In this document: positions 32,739-40,950 of the stretch, one piece after another
Position numbering within the stretch: position 1 is the stretch's first letter
Layout of the letters: each line of letters opens with the position of its first letter
Origin: CAYVAP01 sp964343195
GTDB taxonomy: Bacteria; Bacteroidota; Bacteroidia; J057
NCBI GenBank assembly: GCA_964343195.1
Contig: CAYFIR010000022.1
Span: forward strand, 1 to 59,029
Direction: 5' to 3'
Length of the DNA: 59,029 nucleotides
The notes under the pieces: model-generated
Database searches by the model: none
What the model was told of the DNA's origin: nothing
The model's input: only the letters and a program-made list of their open reading frames with translations
Translations under genes and position numbers: made by a program

Positions 32739-33293
32739 TTACTTGGCGCCAGCCTTACCAGCCTTGCGTCGGATCTGCTCACCTTTAAAGCGAACACCTT
32801 TTCCTTTGTAGGGCTCAGGTGGCCTGAAGCTGCGGATTTTGGCTGCAACCTGTCCGATCAACTGCTTGTCATGACTCTCCAGGGTAATCAGAGGGGCTTC
32901 ACCACGCTTGGTTTCTGCCTGAACCTTTACCTCTGGAGGAAGCATCATGATAATAGGGTGAGAAAATCCAAGTGACAATTCCAACTGCTGACCTTTTGAA
33001 TCAGCCTTGAAACCAACACCGTGTACTTCCAGTTCGGTCTTGTACCCTTCTGATACTCCAGTAACCATGTTATTTATCAGCGTACGATAAAGGCCGTGCA
33101 TGGCCTTGTGCCGCTTCTGGTCAGTAGGGCGAGAAAGCACGATCTGCCCTTCCTCAACTTCTACCTTGATATCAGGATCGACTGCCTGAGTCAATTCCCC
33201 TTTGGCTCCCTTGACGGTAACGACGTTGGATTTGTCTACACTGACCGTTACGCCTTTGGGAAGACCGATGGGTTGTTTTCCAATTCGGGACAT
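32739..33293 (-). CDS. rplF: Ribosomal protein L6
   Basis: A 184-aa two-domain protein near the factor-binding site. The MSRIGKQPIGLPKGVTV start and the C-terminal signature PEPYKGKGVRFKGEQIRRKAGKAG match L6. Normal length. Confidence 0.97.
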   Translation of the reverse strand: MSRIGKQPIGLPKGVTVSVDKSNVVTVKGAKGELTQAVDPDIKVEVEEGQIVLSRPTDQKRHKAMHGLYRTLINNMVTGVSEGYKTELEVHGVGFKADSKGQQLELSLGFSHPIIMMLPPEVKVQAETKRGEAPLITLESHDKQLIGQVAAKIRSFRPPEPYKGKGVRFKGEQIRRKAGKAGAK

Positions 33294-33311
33294 AATTCCT
33301 TGCTTTTTCGA

Positions 33312-33710
33312 TCAATAAACGTAACACAACACTTCGCCACCAACATTTTCATGGCGGGCATTTTTGCCGGTCATTACACCTTTGGGAGTTGACACGATGG
33401 CAACACCGAGGCCGTTCATCACACGGGGAATGGCCTTTACTTTGGCGTAGTGACGGAGACCAGGTCTACTTGCGCGCTGCAAGGAAGAAATGGCCGGGCG
33501 ACGACTGGCCTTGTCATATTTCAGGGCGATCTTGATCACTCCCTGAGGACCTTCGTCGATGAACTTGTACTTGCGGATGTATCCCTGCTCGTGCAATACA
33601 CGGGTGATCTCTTTCTTGAGATTGGAAGCAGGAATATCTACGACTTTATGTCCAGCCCGCTGCGCATTGCGAATGCGGGTCAGGTAATCGGCTATAGGAT
33701 CGGTATGCAT
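33312..33710 (-). CDS. rpsH: Ribosomal protein S8
   Basis: A 132-aa protein that binds helix 21 of 16S rRNA and can regulate the spc operon in other bacteria. Start MHTDPIADYLTRIRNAQRAGH and C-terminal GLGVAIVSTPKGVMTGKNAR are typical. Confidence 0.97.
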   Translation of the reverse strand: MHTDPIADYLTRIRNAQRAGHKVVDIPASNLKKEITRVLHEQGYIRKYKFIDEGPQGVIKIALKYDKASRRPAISSLQRASRPGLRHYAKVKAIPRVMNGLGVAIVSTPKGVMTGKNARHENVGGEVLCYVY

Positions 33711-33712
33711 AA

Positions 33713-33982
33713 TTACCAGCTCGTTTTCTTTACTCCAGGAATTTTACCTTGTAGCGCTAACTCGCGAAACTTGATACGAGAAATGCCAAAGCGGCGGATA
33801 TAGCCCTTGGGGCGTCCGGTCAGCTTGCAACGATTGTGCAGGCGTACTGGGGAAGAGTTACGTGGCAATAAAGCCAGTGCCTGATAGTCTCCCTCTTCTT
33901 TCAGCATGCGACGCTTCTCTGCGTAACGGGCTACCAGCTTTTCACGCTTTTTCTGACGGGCAACTGCGGATTTTCTTGCCAT
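33713..33982 (-). CDS. rpsN: Ribosomal protein S14, zinc-free form
   Basis: An 89-aa S14 of the long type that lacks the CxxC pairs of the zinc-binding form: only one Cys (NRCKLTGRPKGYIRRFGISRIKFRELA). This is the C- paralogue type that does not need zinc. Starts at ATG 33982. Confidence 0.96.
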   Translation of the reverse strand: MARKSAVARQKKREKLVARYAEKRRMLKEEGDYQALALLPRNSSPVRLHNRCKLTGRPKGYIRRFGISRIKFRELALQGKIPGVKKTSW

Positions 33983-33985
33983 GAT

Positions 33986-34564
33986 TTATGATACTTTTAC
34001 TATTTCAGATCGGTCAACGCCCTGAAAAGGCATACCAAATAGTTTGAGCAACTCGAATGCTTCTTCATCATTGGGAGCTGATGTCACGAATGTGATATCC
34101 AACCCATCGATGCGGTTAACCTTTTCGATGTTGATTTCTGGGAAGATGATCTGCTCCTTGATACCCATGGTAAAGTTTCCACGTCCGTCAAATCCTTTTA
34201 CAGGCAGACCGCGGAAGTCACGGATACGGGGGGCAGCAACGTTGATAAACCGATCCAGAAATTCGTACATCACGCGACGACGGAGGGTAACTTTGGCTCC
34301 GATGGGCATACCGTCACGCAGTTTGAAGTTTGAAATAGACTTCTTGGCGATGGTAACGACTGGACGCTGTCCTGTAATCAGGCCGAGTTCCTCGGTGGCT
34401 GCGTCTATGAGCTTTTTGTCACCCACAGCGTCGCCCACGCCTCGGTTCAGGACGATTTTGTTGAGTACAGGCACCTGCATGACAGAACCGTACTTGAACT
34501 TTTCGTTCAGCGCCGGAGCAATCACCTCTTTGTAGTGCTTGTATAGCCTCGCTTCGTTAGACAT
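33986..34564 (-). CDS. rplE: Ribosomal protein L5
   Basis: A 192-aa protein that binds 5S rRNA and forms a bridge to the small subunit. The VLNRGVGDAVGDKKLIDAATEEL and GRGNFTMGIKEQIIFPEI blocks are conserved. It is preceded by an unusually long 149-bp gap to rplX. Confidence 0.97.
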   Translation of the reverse strand: MSNEARLYKHYKEVIAPALNEKFKYGSVMQVPVLNKIVLNRGVGDAVGDKKLIDAATEELGLITGQRPVVTIAKKSISNFKLRDGMPIGAKVTLRRRVMYEFLDRFINVAAPRIRDFRGLPVKGFDGRGNFTMGIKEQIIFPEINIEKVNRIDGLDITFVTSAPNDEEAFELLKLFGMPFQGVDRSEIVKVS

Positions 34565-34713
34565 AATTGAAACTGGTTGAGACCAGGAGGTTTACTCATT
34601 CATGGATCATCTTTCAAAAACATTGATCAGTAACAAAGGATTAGCTGACTTCCTGTTTGATGAGCTATGATCACTGTTCAACGACCTGAGTACCTTTCCT
34701 GACCGGATATTCT
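34565..34713. other. 149-bp non-coding gap inside the spc operon
   Basis: Between rplX and rplE, where spacing elsewhere in the operon is mostly 2-40 bp. It contains TTCATGGATCATC and TTGATCAGTAACA, pieces of a dispersed intergenic repeat found also near 55650. No ORF, terminator or tRNA is visible. Confidence 0.6.
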
Positions 34714-35043
34714 TTATTTGATTATTTCACCGGATTTTTTGGAGTAGCGAACCCAGCCCTTTCCATTCTCATTAGGCTTGCGACCTATGCGAGTGGGTTC
34801 CTTGGTAGATGGATCGATCAGCATGAGGTTGGAAACATGAATAGTAGCTTCCTGCTCGATGCGTCCTCCATCAGGATTTTCCTGACTGGGGCGCTGGTGC
34901 TTGATCACAACTCTTACTCCCTCTACGATTGCACGCTGCTTAGCCGGGAAGACCTGCATTACGCGCCCTTCCTTGCCTTTGTCCGCACCGCTGATGACAC
35001 GTACCATGTCATCTTTCTTGATATGCAATTTTGGCTTTGCCAT
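34714..35043 (-). CDS. rplX: Ribosomal protein L24
   Basis: A 109-aa protein with a KOW domain (MVRVISGADKGKEGRVMQVFP) that initiates 50S assembly. I use ATG 35043, where MAKPKLHIKKDD begins, because the longer frame adds 14 residues not seen in the family. It ends 13 bp before rplN's stop region. Confidence 0.96.
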   Translation of the reverse strand: MAKPKLHIKKDDMVRVISGADKGKEGRVMQVFPAKQRAIVEGVRVVIKHQRPSQENPDGGRIEQEATIHVSNLMLIDPSTKEPTRIGRKPNENGKGWVRYSKKSGEIIK

Positions 35044-35056
35044 GATTGGTAATAGT

Positions 35057-35425
35057 TTAAAGTACCTCTGGAGCCAGAGAGACAATCTTCATATAGTTAT
35101 GCTCACGTAGCTCGCGCGCTACCGGGCCAAAGATACGGGTACCACGAGGGCCGCCGTCGTTGGACAATAGTACGGCCGCGTTGTCGTCAAAGCGAATATA
35201 GGTTCCGTCTTTGCGGCGCAGTTCCTTACGGGTGCGTACTATTACGGCCTTAACTACGTCTCCCTTTTTAACATTTGAGTTGGGATCAGCAGACTTCACG
35301 GAAGCGACGATGCGATCTCCAATACGAGCATATCGCTTGCCGGTACCACCCAGCACCCGAATACAGAGCAGCTCCTTGGCTCCGCTGTTGTCGGCTACTC
35401 TCAGCCGGCTTTCTTGTTGTATCAT
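35057..35425 (-). CDS. rplN: Ribosomal protein L14
   Basis: A 122-aa protein at the subunit interface. MIQQESRLRVADNSGAKELLCIRVLGG and the C-terminal FGPVARELREHNYMKIVSLAPEVL are diagnostic. Normal length. Confidence 0.97.
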   Translation of the reverse strand: MIQQESRLRVADNSGAKELLCIRVLGGTGKRYARIGDRIVASVKSADPNSNVKKGDVVKAVIVRTRKELRRKDGTYIRFDDNAAVLLSNDGGPRGTRIFGPVARELREHNYMKIVSLAPEVL

Positions 35426-35490
35426 CGGTTGAAAATCTTAATAGGTCAACACAAAAGGTAGAAGATGCTTCCGAGGGATAAGTTCTGACC

Positions 35491-35766
35491 CTACTTGGCA
35501 CGCTCTATTACCTCTACCAAACGCCAGCGCTTGTTCTTACTCAGCGGGCGAGTCTCCATGATACGAACAGTGTCGCCGGTATGGGCGTCGTTTTGCTCAT
35601 CGTGTACCATGAACTTGGAGGTGTTGCGAACAAACTTACCGTAGATGGGGTGCTTTACCCGGCGCTCTACAGAAACGGTGATGGACTTATCCATCTTATC
35701 GCTAACCACCTTACCTACCCGGACTTTACGCAGGTTACGGCTTGGAGTAACTTCTACTTCACTCAT
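35491..35766 (-). CDS. rpsQ: Ribosomal protein S17
   Basis: A 91-aa OB-fold protein of the small subunit (RKVRVGKVVSDKMDKSITVSVERRVKHPIYGKFV). It has a short N-terminal extension (MSEVEVTPSRN). Its start overlaps the rpmC end by 4 bp, so the two are translationally coupled. Confidence 0.97.
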   Translation of the reverse strand: MSEVEVTPSRNLRKVRVGKVVSDKMDKSITVSVERRVKHPIYGKFVRNTSKFMVHDEQNDAHTGDTVRIMETRPLSKNKRWRLVEVIERAK

Positions 35767-35978
35767 GACGCTTGACTATTCTTTTGTTGCTCAACTTCTC
35801 TTTCTCTCAAAATAGTTTTCAGCCGAGCGATAGTCCGCCGCAGTTGCTGAATTTCTGAGGGACGCTCGATGGAAGATACGGCGTGATTGAGGCGCAGACG
35901 CATCAGATCTTCCTGATCTTCCTTGATACGAGCTTGTATTTCTTCCAGGGTCAGATCCCTGATTTCACTTGTCTTCAT
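35763..35978 (-). CDS. rpmC: Ribosomal protein L29
   Basis: A 71-aa two-helix protein (MKTSEIRDLTLEEIQARIKE then LRLNHAVSSIERPSEIQQLRRTIARLKTILRERE). It sits near the exit tunnel. Normal length; one codon away from rplP. Confidence 0.96.
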   Translation of the reverse strand: MKTSEIRDLTLEEIQARIKEDQEDLMRLRLNHAVSSIERPSEIQQLRRTIARLKTILREREVEQQKNSQAS

Positions 35979-35979
35979 A

Positions 35980-36405
35980 TTACTTCACAGTTTGAAGATC
36001 TCGACGCAGGACAAATTTGGTTTTACAAGGCAGCTTATTTGCTGCCAGACGCAAAGCCTCGCGGGCTACGTTCTCGGGAACACCATCCAGTTCAAACAGG
36101 ATACGACCTGGCTTTACTACTGCGGCCCAGTATTCAGGGTTACCCTTACCTTTACCCATCCGCACTTCAGCAGGCTTCTTGGTGATAGGCTTGTCAGGGA
36201 AAATACGGATCCACATGTTACCTTCCCTTTTCATGGCTCGGGAGATGGTAATACGGCAGGCTTCAATCTGACGAGCTGTAATAAACTCAGGCTCCAAAGC
36301 TTTCAGACCATAGGTCCCGAAAGCGATCTCAGCGCCACGCTGAGCATCTCCTTTAACCCGACCCTTCTGAACCTTACGGCGCTTTACTTTTCTGGGCTGT
36401 AGCAT
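35980..36405 (-). CDS. rplP: Ribosomal protein L16
   Basis: A 141-aa protein in the tRNA A-site region. The start MLQPRKVKRRKVQKGRVKG and PITKKPAEVRMGKGKGNPEYWAAVVKPGRILFE are conserved, including the arginine region that can be hydroxylated in some bacteria. Confidence 0.97.
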   Translation of the reverse strand: MLQPRKVKRRKVQKGRVKGDAQRGAEIAFGTYGLKALEPEFITARQIEACRITISRAMKREGNMWIRIFPDKPITKKPAEVRMGKGKGNPEYWAAVVKPGRILFELDGVPENVAREALRLAANKLPCKTKFVLRRDLQTVK

Positions 36406-36434
36406 GATGCTATGATTTTATTCTTTTGAAAAGG

Positions 36435-37151
36435 TTATCGTCTTCCTCGGTCTCCTCTATCGCCACCGCGCTTCTTGCCACCGCCTCGCTTACGATCCTG
36501 GCGCTCCTGTGGAGAAAGATCTACTTTACCATATACCTCACCGGTGAAGATCCAGACTTTCACTCCGATGATGCCATAGATGGTCTTGGCTTCAACCAGT
36601 GCATAGTCGATATTGGCACGCAGCGTCTGAAGCGGGATACGTCCCTGCTTATACTGCTCGGTACGGGCCATATCGGCACCACCCAGACGACCAGAGCACA
36701 TGATTTTGATCCCTTCCGCACCAGCGCGCATGGAAGAAGCCAGTGCAGACTTCATGGCGCGTCGGAAAGATACACGTGCTTCCAACTGCTGGGCGATCTG
36801 CTGCCCAACCAGGGTAGCATCCAGCTCAGGGCGCTTGATCTCAAAGATGTTGATCTGAACGTCCTTATTGGTGATTTTCTTAATCTCCTCGCGGAGTTTG
36901 TCAACTTCTTTACCTCCCTTACCAATCACGATACCAGGTCGTGAGGTGTGGATGGTAATGGTAATCTTGCGCAGGGTGCGCTCGATCACAATCTTGGAAA
37001 TACCCCCGCGAGGGATACGCGTATTCAGATAGGCTCGTATCTGCTCGTCTTCGACCAGCTTGTCAGAGAAGTCTTTACCACCAAACCAGTTGGATTCCCA
37101 ACCTTTAATGATGCCGAGCCTCAGTCCGATCGGATGTGTCTTTTGTCCCAA
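36435..37151 (-). CDS. rpsC: Ribosomal protein S3
   Basis: A 238-aa protein at the mRNA entry tunnel, with a type II KH domain (SRPGIVIGKGGKEVDKLREEI). The start codon is TTG at 37151; no in-frame ATG lies nearby, and the MGQKTHPIGLRLGIIKGWESNW N-terminus matches the family exactly from this codon. The C-terminus is a Gly/Arg/Lys-rich tail (GGGKKRGGDRGDRGRR). Confidence 0.97.
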   Translation of the reverse strand: MGQKTHPIGLRLGIIKGWESNWFGGKDFSDKLVEDEQIRAYLNTRIPRGGISKIVIERTLRKITITIHTSRPGIVIGKGGKEVDKLREEIKKITNKDVQINIFEIKRPELDATLVGQQIAQQLEARVSFRRAMKSALASSMRAGAEGIKIMCSGRLGGADMARTEQYKQGRIPLQTLRANIDYALVEAKTIYGIIGVKVWIFTGEVYGKVDLSPQERQDRKRGGGKKRGGDRGDRGRR

Positions 37152-37169
37152 AGTCCTAAGCTTTATTGA

Positions 37170-37658
37170 TTAATCTTCATCCTCTGTGTCAAAATCAACC
37201 CCTCCTTCAGGCATCTGCTCGATGACAAGAGTCACGTGGCAGTAGCGCTTACGGATAAGGTGCGCACGGCCCTGAGGTGCTGGGCGAAGGCGCTTGAGCA
37301 TGCGAGAGGAATCTACATAGGCTTCCTTAACGAAGTGGGTTCCTACATCCACACGCTCTGGGTCAAACTTTTCTTCGTAGCTCGCAATAGCTGAGCGAAG
37401 GAGACGCAACACAGCAGGAGCAGCACCCTTGGGGGTGAACTTCAGAACATTCATCGCGTGAAATACCTCCTGACCACGAATCTGGTCTACCACGAGGCGC
37501 ATCTTGCGGGCAGAAGAACGGTAGTTACGAAGCACTACGCGAGCCTCATCGGCTTTCTTCTCCTTCAGCTCGATGGCACGAGCTTTCTTGCGCTTGGGCG
37601 GCTTGGGGATACCTGCCGCGATTTTCTCCTTACGAGTCATCTTCACGTTATCCGCCAT
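37170..37658 (-). CDS. rplV: Ribosomal protein L22 with N-terminal extension
   Basis: A 162-aa protein that lines the nascent-chain exit tunnel. The usual core begins near residue 39 (EARVVLRNYRSSARKMRLVVDQIRG), preceded by about 38 Lys-rich residues (RKEKIAAGIPKPPKRKKARAIELKEKK). The tunnel loop and C-terminus look normal. Confidence 0.96.
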   Translation of the reverse strand: MADNVKMTRKEKIAAGIPKPPKRKKARAIELKEKKADEARVVLRNYRSSARKMRLVVDQIRGQEVFHAMNVLKFTPKGAAPAVLRLLRSAIASYEEKFDPERVDVGTHFVKEAYVDSSRMLKRLRPAPQGRAHLIRKRYCHVTLVIEQMPEGGVDFDTEDED

Positions 37659-37660
37659 GA

Positions 37661-37939
37661 TTATCTCCTTTTATCTTTTTTGTTACCACCGTGTCCACGG
37701 AAAGTACGGGTTGGGGCAAATTCACCCAACTTGTGACCCACCATGTTCTCCGTTACATACACAGGGATAAACTTGTTTCCGTTGTGAACAGCAATGGTAT
37801 GCCCTACAAAATCAGGTGAGATCATTGAGCGACGCGCCCAGGTTTTCACCAGCTTTTTTTGGCCACCTTCGTTCATGCGCAGGATTTTCCTTTCCACTTT
37901 GGGATCAACGAAAGGGCCTTTTTTAAGCGATCTAGACAT
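37661..37939 (-). CDS. rpsS: Ribosomal protein S19
   Basis: A 92-aa head protein (MSRSLKKGPFVDPKVERKIL; RSMISPDFVGHTIAVHNGNKFIPVYVTENMVGHKLGEFAPTR). I use ATG 37939; the frame extends upstream by eight residues but that part looks non-native. The 73-bp gap to rplB holds an AACTTTG-type tandem repeat. Confidence 0.96.
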   Translation of the reverse strand: MSRSLKKGPFVDPKVERKILRMNEGGQKKLVKTWARRSMISPDFVGHTIAVHNGNKFIPVYVTENMVGHKLGEFAPTRTFRGHGGNKKDKRR

Positions 37940-37981
37940 ATGAGTTTCAGGTTTAAAGCTCAAAGCTGAAGGTCTAATGCC

Positions 37982-38012
37982 GACTTTGAACTACTAACTT
38001 TGAACTTTGAAC

Positions 38013-38013
<1 letters not shown>
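37982..38013. repeat. Imperfect AACTTTG tandem repeat
   Basis: GACTTTGAACTACTAACTTT and the following GAACTTTGAACT hold three AACTTTG-like units in the rpsS-rplB gap. Such short tandem AGTTCAA-type runs are a common kind of spacer in Bacteroidota. The function is unknown. Confidence 0.6.
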
Positions 38014-38843
<830 letters not shown>

Positions 38844-38911
38844 CTTTCAATTTTCATTGCGACTACCGATTCTCATCCGACGGGGTGGACTAGCCAGTAG
38901 TCTTTGACAAA

Positions 38912-39208
38912 CTAGATGTGTTTGTAAAAATCGATCTCTTGCCCTTCCTGCAGGGTAACGATCGCCTTCTTGTAGTTCGGCGACTTTCCAGTGATCACGC
39001 CACGCTTGGTATAGCGGGAGCGCTGCTTACCGCGAACGATCAGGGTGTTAACCCTCTCCACGTTCACCTCATAAACTTCCTCTACTGCCGCCTTGATTTC
39101 ACCTCTTGTAGCACTGAGGGCTACTTCGAATGAATACTGCGGCAATCCGCGATCTTCTGAGATGTATGCCGTCTTTTCGGTAATGATCGGACGTTTTAGT
39201 ATGCTCAT
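38912..39208 (-). CDS. rplW: Ribosomal protein L23
   Basis: A 98-aa protein at the tunnel exit that binds SRP and trigger factor. Start ILKRPIITEKTAYISEDRGL and the loop KQRSRYTKRGVITGKSPNYKKAIVTL are typical. A 68-bp gap to rplB has no gene. Confidence 0.96.
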   Translation of the reverse strand: MSILKRPIITEKTAYISEDRGLPQYSFEVALSATRGEIKAAVEEVYEVNVERVNTLIVRGKQRSRYTKRGVITGKSPNYKKAIVTLQEGQEIDFYKHI

Positions 39209-39237
39209 CGCTTCGATGCCTTAACGGTTGACGTAAT

Positions 39238-39900
39238 TTAGCTGGCTACAGCAGCCTTTTGGTTTTCTAGTCGCTGGTGAATAATCTCTACAGCTGCCTC
39301 GGTGAAGACTACAACATCAGCATTCAGCACCTGGTAGGTATTAACATCTGAAGCAGCGATGACGTCCGTCTTGGGGATGTTCCGGCCTGAGAGGTATACA
39401 TTTGGGCTGTATTCTCCCGTAACCAGCAGCACCTTTTTCCCTTGCAGTTGCATCCCTTCGAGCATAGCCTTAAAGGTTTTGGTCTTGGGTGCATCGGCAA
39501 ACAGTTCTGAAGGATCTTCCATCACACGAAGAGCTTCTTCACGAGCCTTGTAAGTAAGTGCGCTGCGGCGTGCCAGCTGCTTCACTTTCTTGTTGAGGCT
39601 GAAGCCATAGTTTCGTGGACGAGGTCCAAAGATACGACCACCATGGCGGAAGAGAGGAGATTTACGGTCACCCTGACGGGCATTACCTGTTCCTTTCTGA
39701 CGGAAAGGCTTTTTGTTGGTTCCGTGAACCTCACCGCGCTCTTTGGCCTTGTGAGTTCCCTGTCGGCGATTGGCCAGGATGTGCTTAACATCCAGGTATA
39801 TGGCGTGGTCGCTAGGGGTTTCCACGGCGAAAACGCCGTCGGAAAGGGTCACCTTGCGCCCCGTATCTTCACCTTTGTTGTTATAAACTGCTACTTCCAT
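39238..39900 (-). CDS. rplD: Ribosomal protein L4
   Basis: A 220-aa protein whose long loop (GTGNARQGDRKSPLFRHGGRIFGPRPRNYGFSLNKK in outline) lines the tunnel. In E. coli L4 also represses its own operon; whether that occurs here is unknown. One codon from rplC. Confidence 0.97.
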   Translation of the reverse strand: MEVAVYNNKGEDTGRKVTLSDGVFAVETPSDHAIYLDVKHILANRRQGTHKAKERGEVHGTNKKPFRQKGTGNARQGDRKSPLFRHGGRIFGPRPRNYGFSLNKKVKQLARRSALTYKAREEALRVMEDPSELFADAPKTKTFKAMLEGMQLQGKKVLLVTGEYSPNVYLSGRNIPKTDVIAASDVNTYQVLNADVVVFTEAAVEIIHQRLENQKAAVAS

Positions 39901-39901
39901 C

Positions 39902-40540
39902 TTACTTCTCGACTATGACGTATGAACCTTTGTGGCCTGGTATTGAGCCAGATACCACGAGAAGATTTTTCTCAGGAATGACCTTGATCACCTTGAGGTT
40001 TTGAACGGTAACACGCTGGTTGCCAGTACGGCCGGCCATACGCATACCGGGGAATACCCGTGAAGGGGTAGAAGCGTTACCGATAGATCCCGGAGCCCGC
40101 TCGCGGTTATGCTGACCGTGGGTACGGCCCCCAACACCACCGAATCCATGACGCTTTACAACACCCTGAAAGCCTTTACCTTTAGAGTATCCAACAACGT
40201 CAACAAACTCGCCCTCTTCAAAAATATCCACCCCAATGGTTGCTCCCAGATCAGGGGTATCTACATTCTCGAATGCAAACTCTGCCATTTTGCGCTTGGG
40301 GGATGTCCCAGCTTTGGCAAAGTGCCCCATCAGAGCTTTTGGGGTATTTTTTTCCTTGGCCTCATCGAAGGCCAACTGAACCGCGTCGTATCCATCGGTC
40401 TTACCGCTTTCCCGAGACTCTGAAGTCTTGATCTGGGTGACGACGTTGGGTTCAGCGTATATCAGCGTACAGGCAATGCTTCTCCGATTTTCGTCGAAGA
40501 TGCTGGTCATCCCTACTTTCTTGCCGATGATTCCTGCCAT
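39902..40540 (-). CDS. rplC: Ribosomal protein L3
   Basis: A 212-aa protein (MAGIIGKKVGMTSIFDENRR; GKGFQGVVKRHGFGG with the conserved Gln that is methylated in E. coli; THGQHNRERAPGSIGNAS). I use ATG 40540; the frame extends 20 residues upstream but not in a family-like way. Confidence 0.97.
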   Translation of the reverse strand: MAGIIGKKVGMTSIFDENRRSIACTLIYAEPNVVTQIKTSESRESGKTDGYDAVQLAFDEAKEKNTPKALMGHFAKAGTSPKRKMAEFAFENVDTPDLGATIGVDIFEEGEFVDVVGYSKGKGFQGVVKRHGFGGVGGRTHGQHNRERAPGSIGNASTPSRVFPGMRMAGRTGNQRVTVQNLKVIKVIPEKNLLVVSGSIPGHKGSYVIVEK

Positions 40541-40612
40541 CTTTTTTAGTTTAAAAATTACAACTGATGTGAGGTGGGAGTTAGACACCTCACGTGCCAC
40601 TAGAACCCGTTC

Positions 40613-40918
40613 TTACACCTTGATTTCAACGTCAACTCCACTAGGTAGCTCCAGTTTCATCAGGACATCCACAGTCTTGGAACTAGAGCTGAAGATATCA
40701 ATGAGACGCTTATAAGAACTGATTTCAAACTGCTCTCTCGACTTCTTGTTGACGTGAGGAGAACGGTTGACCGTAATGATAGAACGCTCGGTGGGCAGGG
40801 GAATAGGACCACTCACGATGGCGCCGGTTCCCTTTACCGTACGTACGATTTTCTCGGCTGACTTGTCGACGAGGTTGTGGTCGTACGACTTGAGCTTAAT
40901 GCGAATCTTCTGGGTCAT
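40613..40918 (-). CDS. rpsJ: Ribosomal protein S10
   Basis: A 101-aa protein that binds NusB in antitermination as well as the ribosome (IRIKLKSYDHNLVDKSAEKIV; ISSYKRLIDIFSSSSKTVDVLMKLELPSGVDVEIKV). It directly follows fusA; no tuf gene lies between, as is common in Bacteroidota. Confidence 0.97.
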   Translation of the reverse strand: MTQKIRIKLKSYDHNLVDKSAEKIVRTVKGTGAIVSGPIPLPTERSIITVNRSPHVNKKSREQFEISSYKRLIDIFSSSSKTVDVLMKLELPSGVDVEIKV

Positions 40919-40950
40919 TTTCTATCGATTAATTCCGATATAGGCTATAC

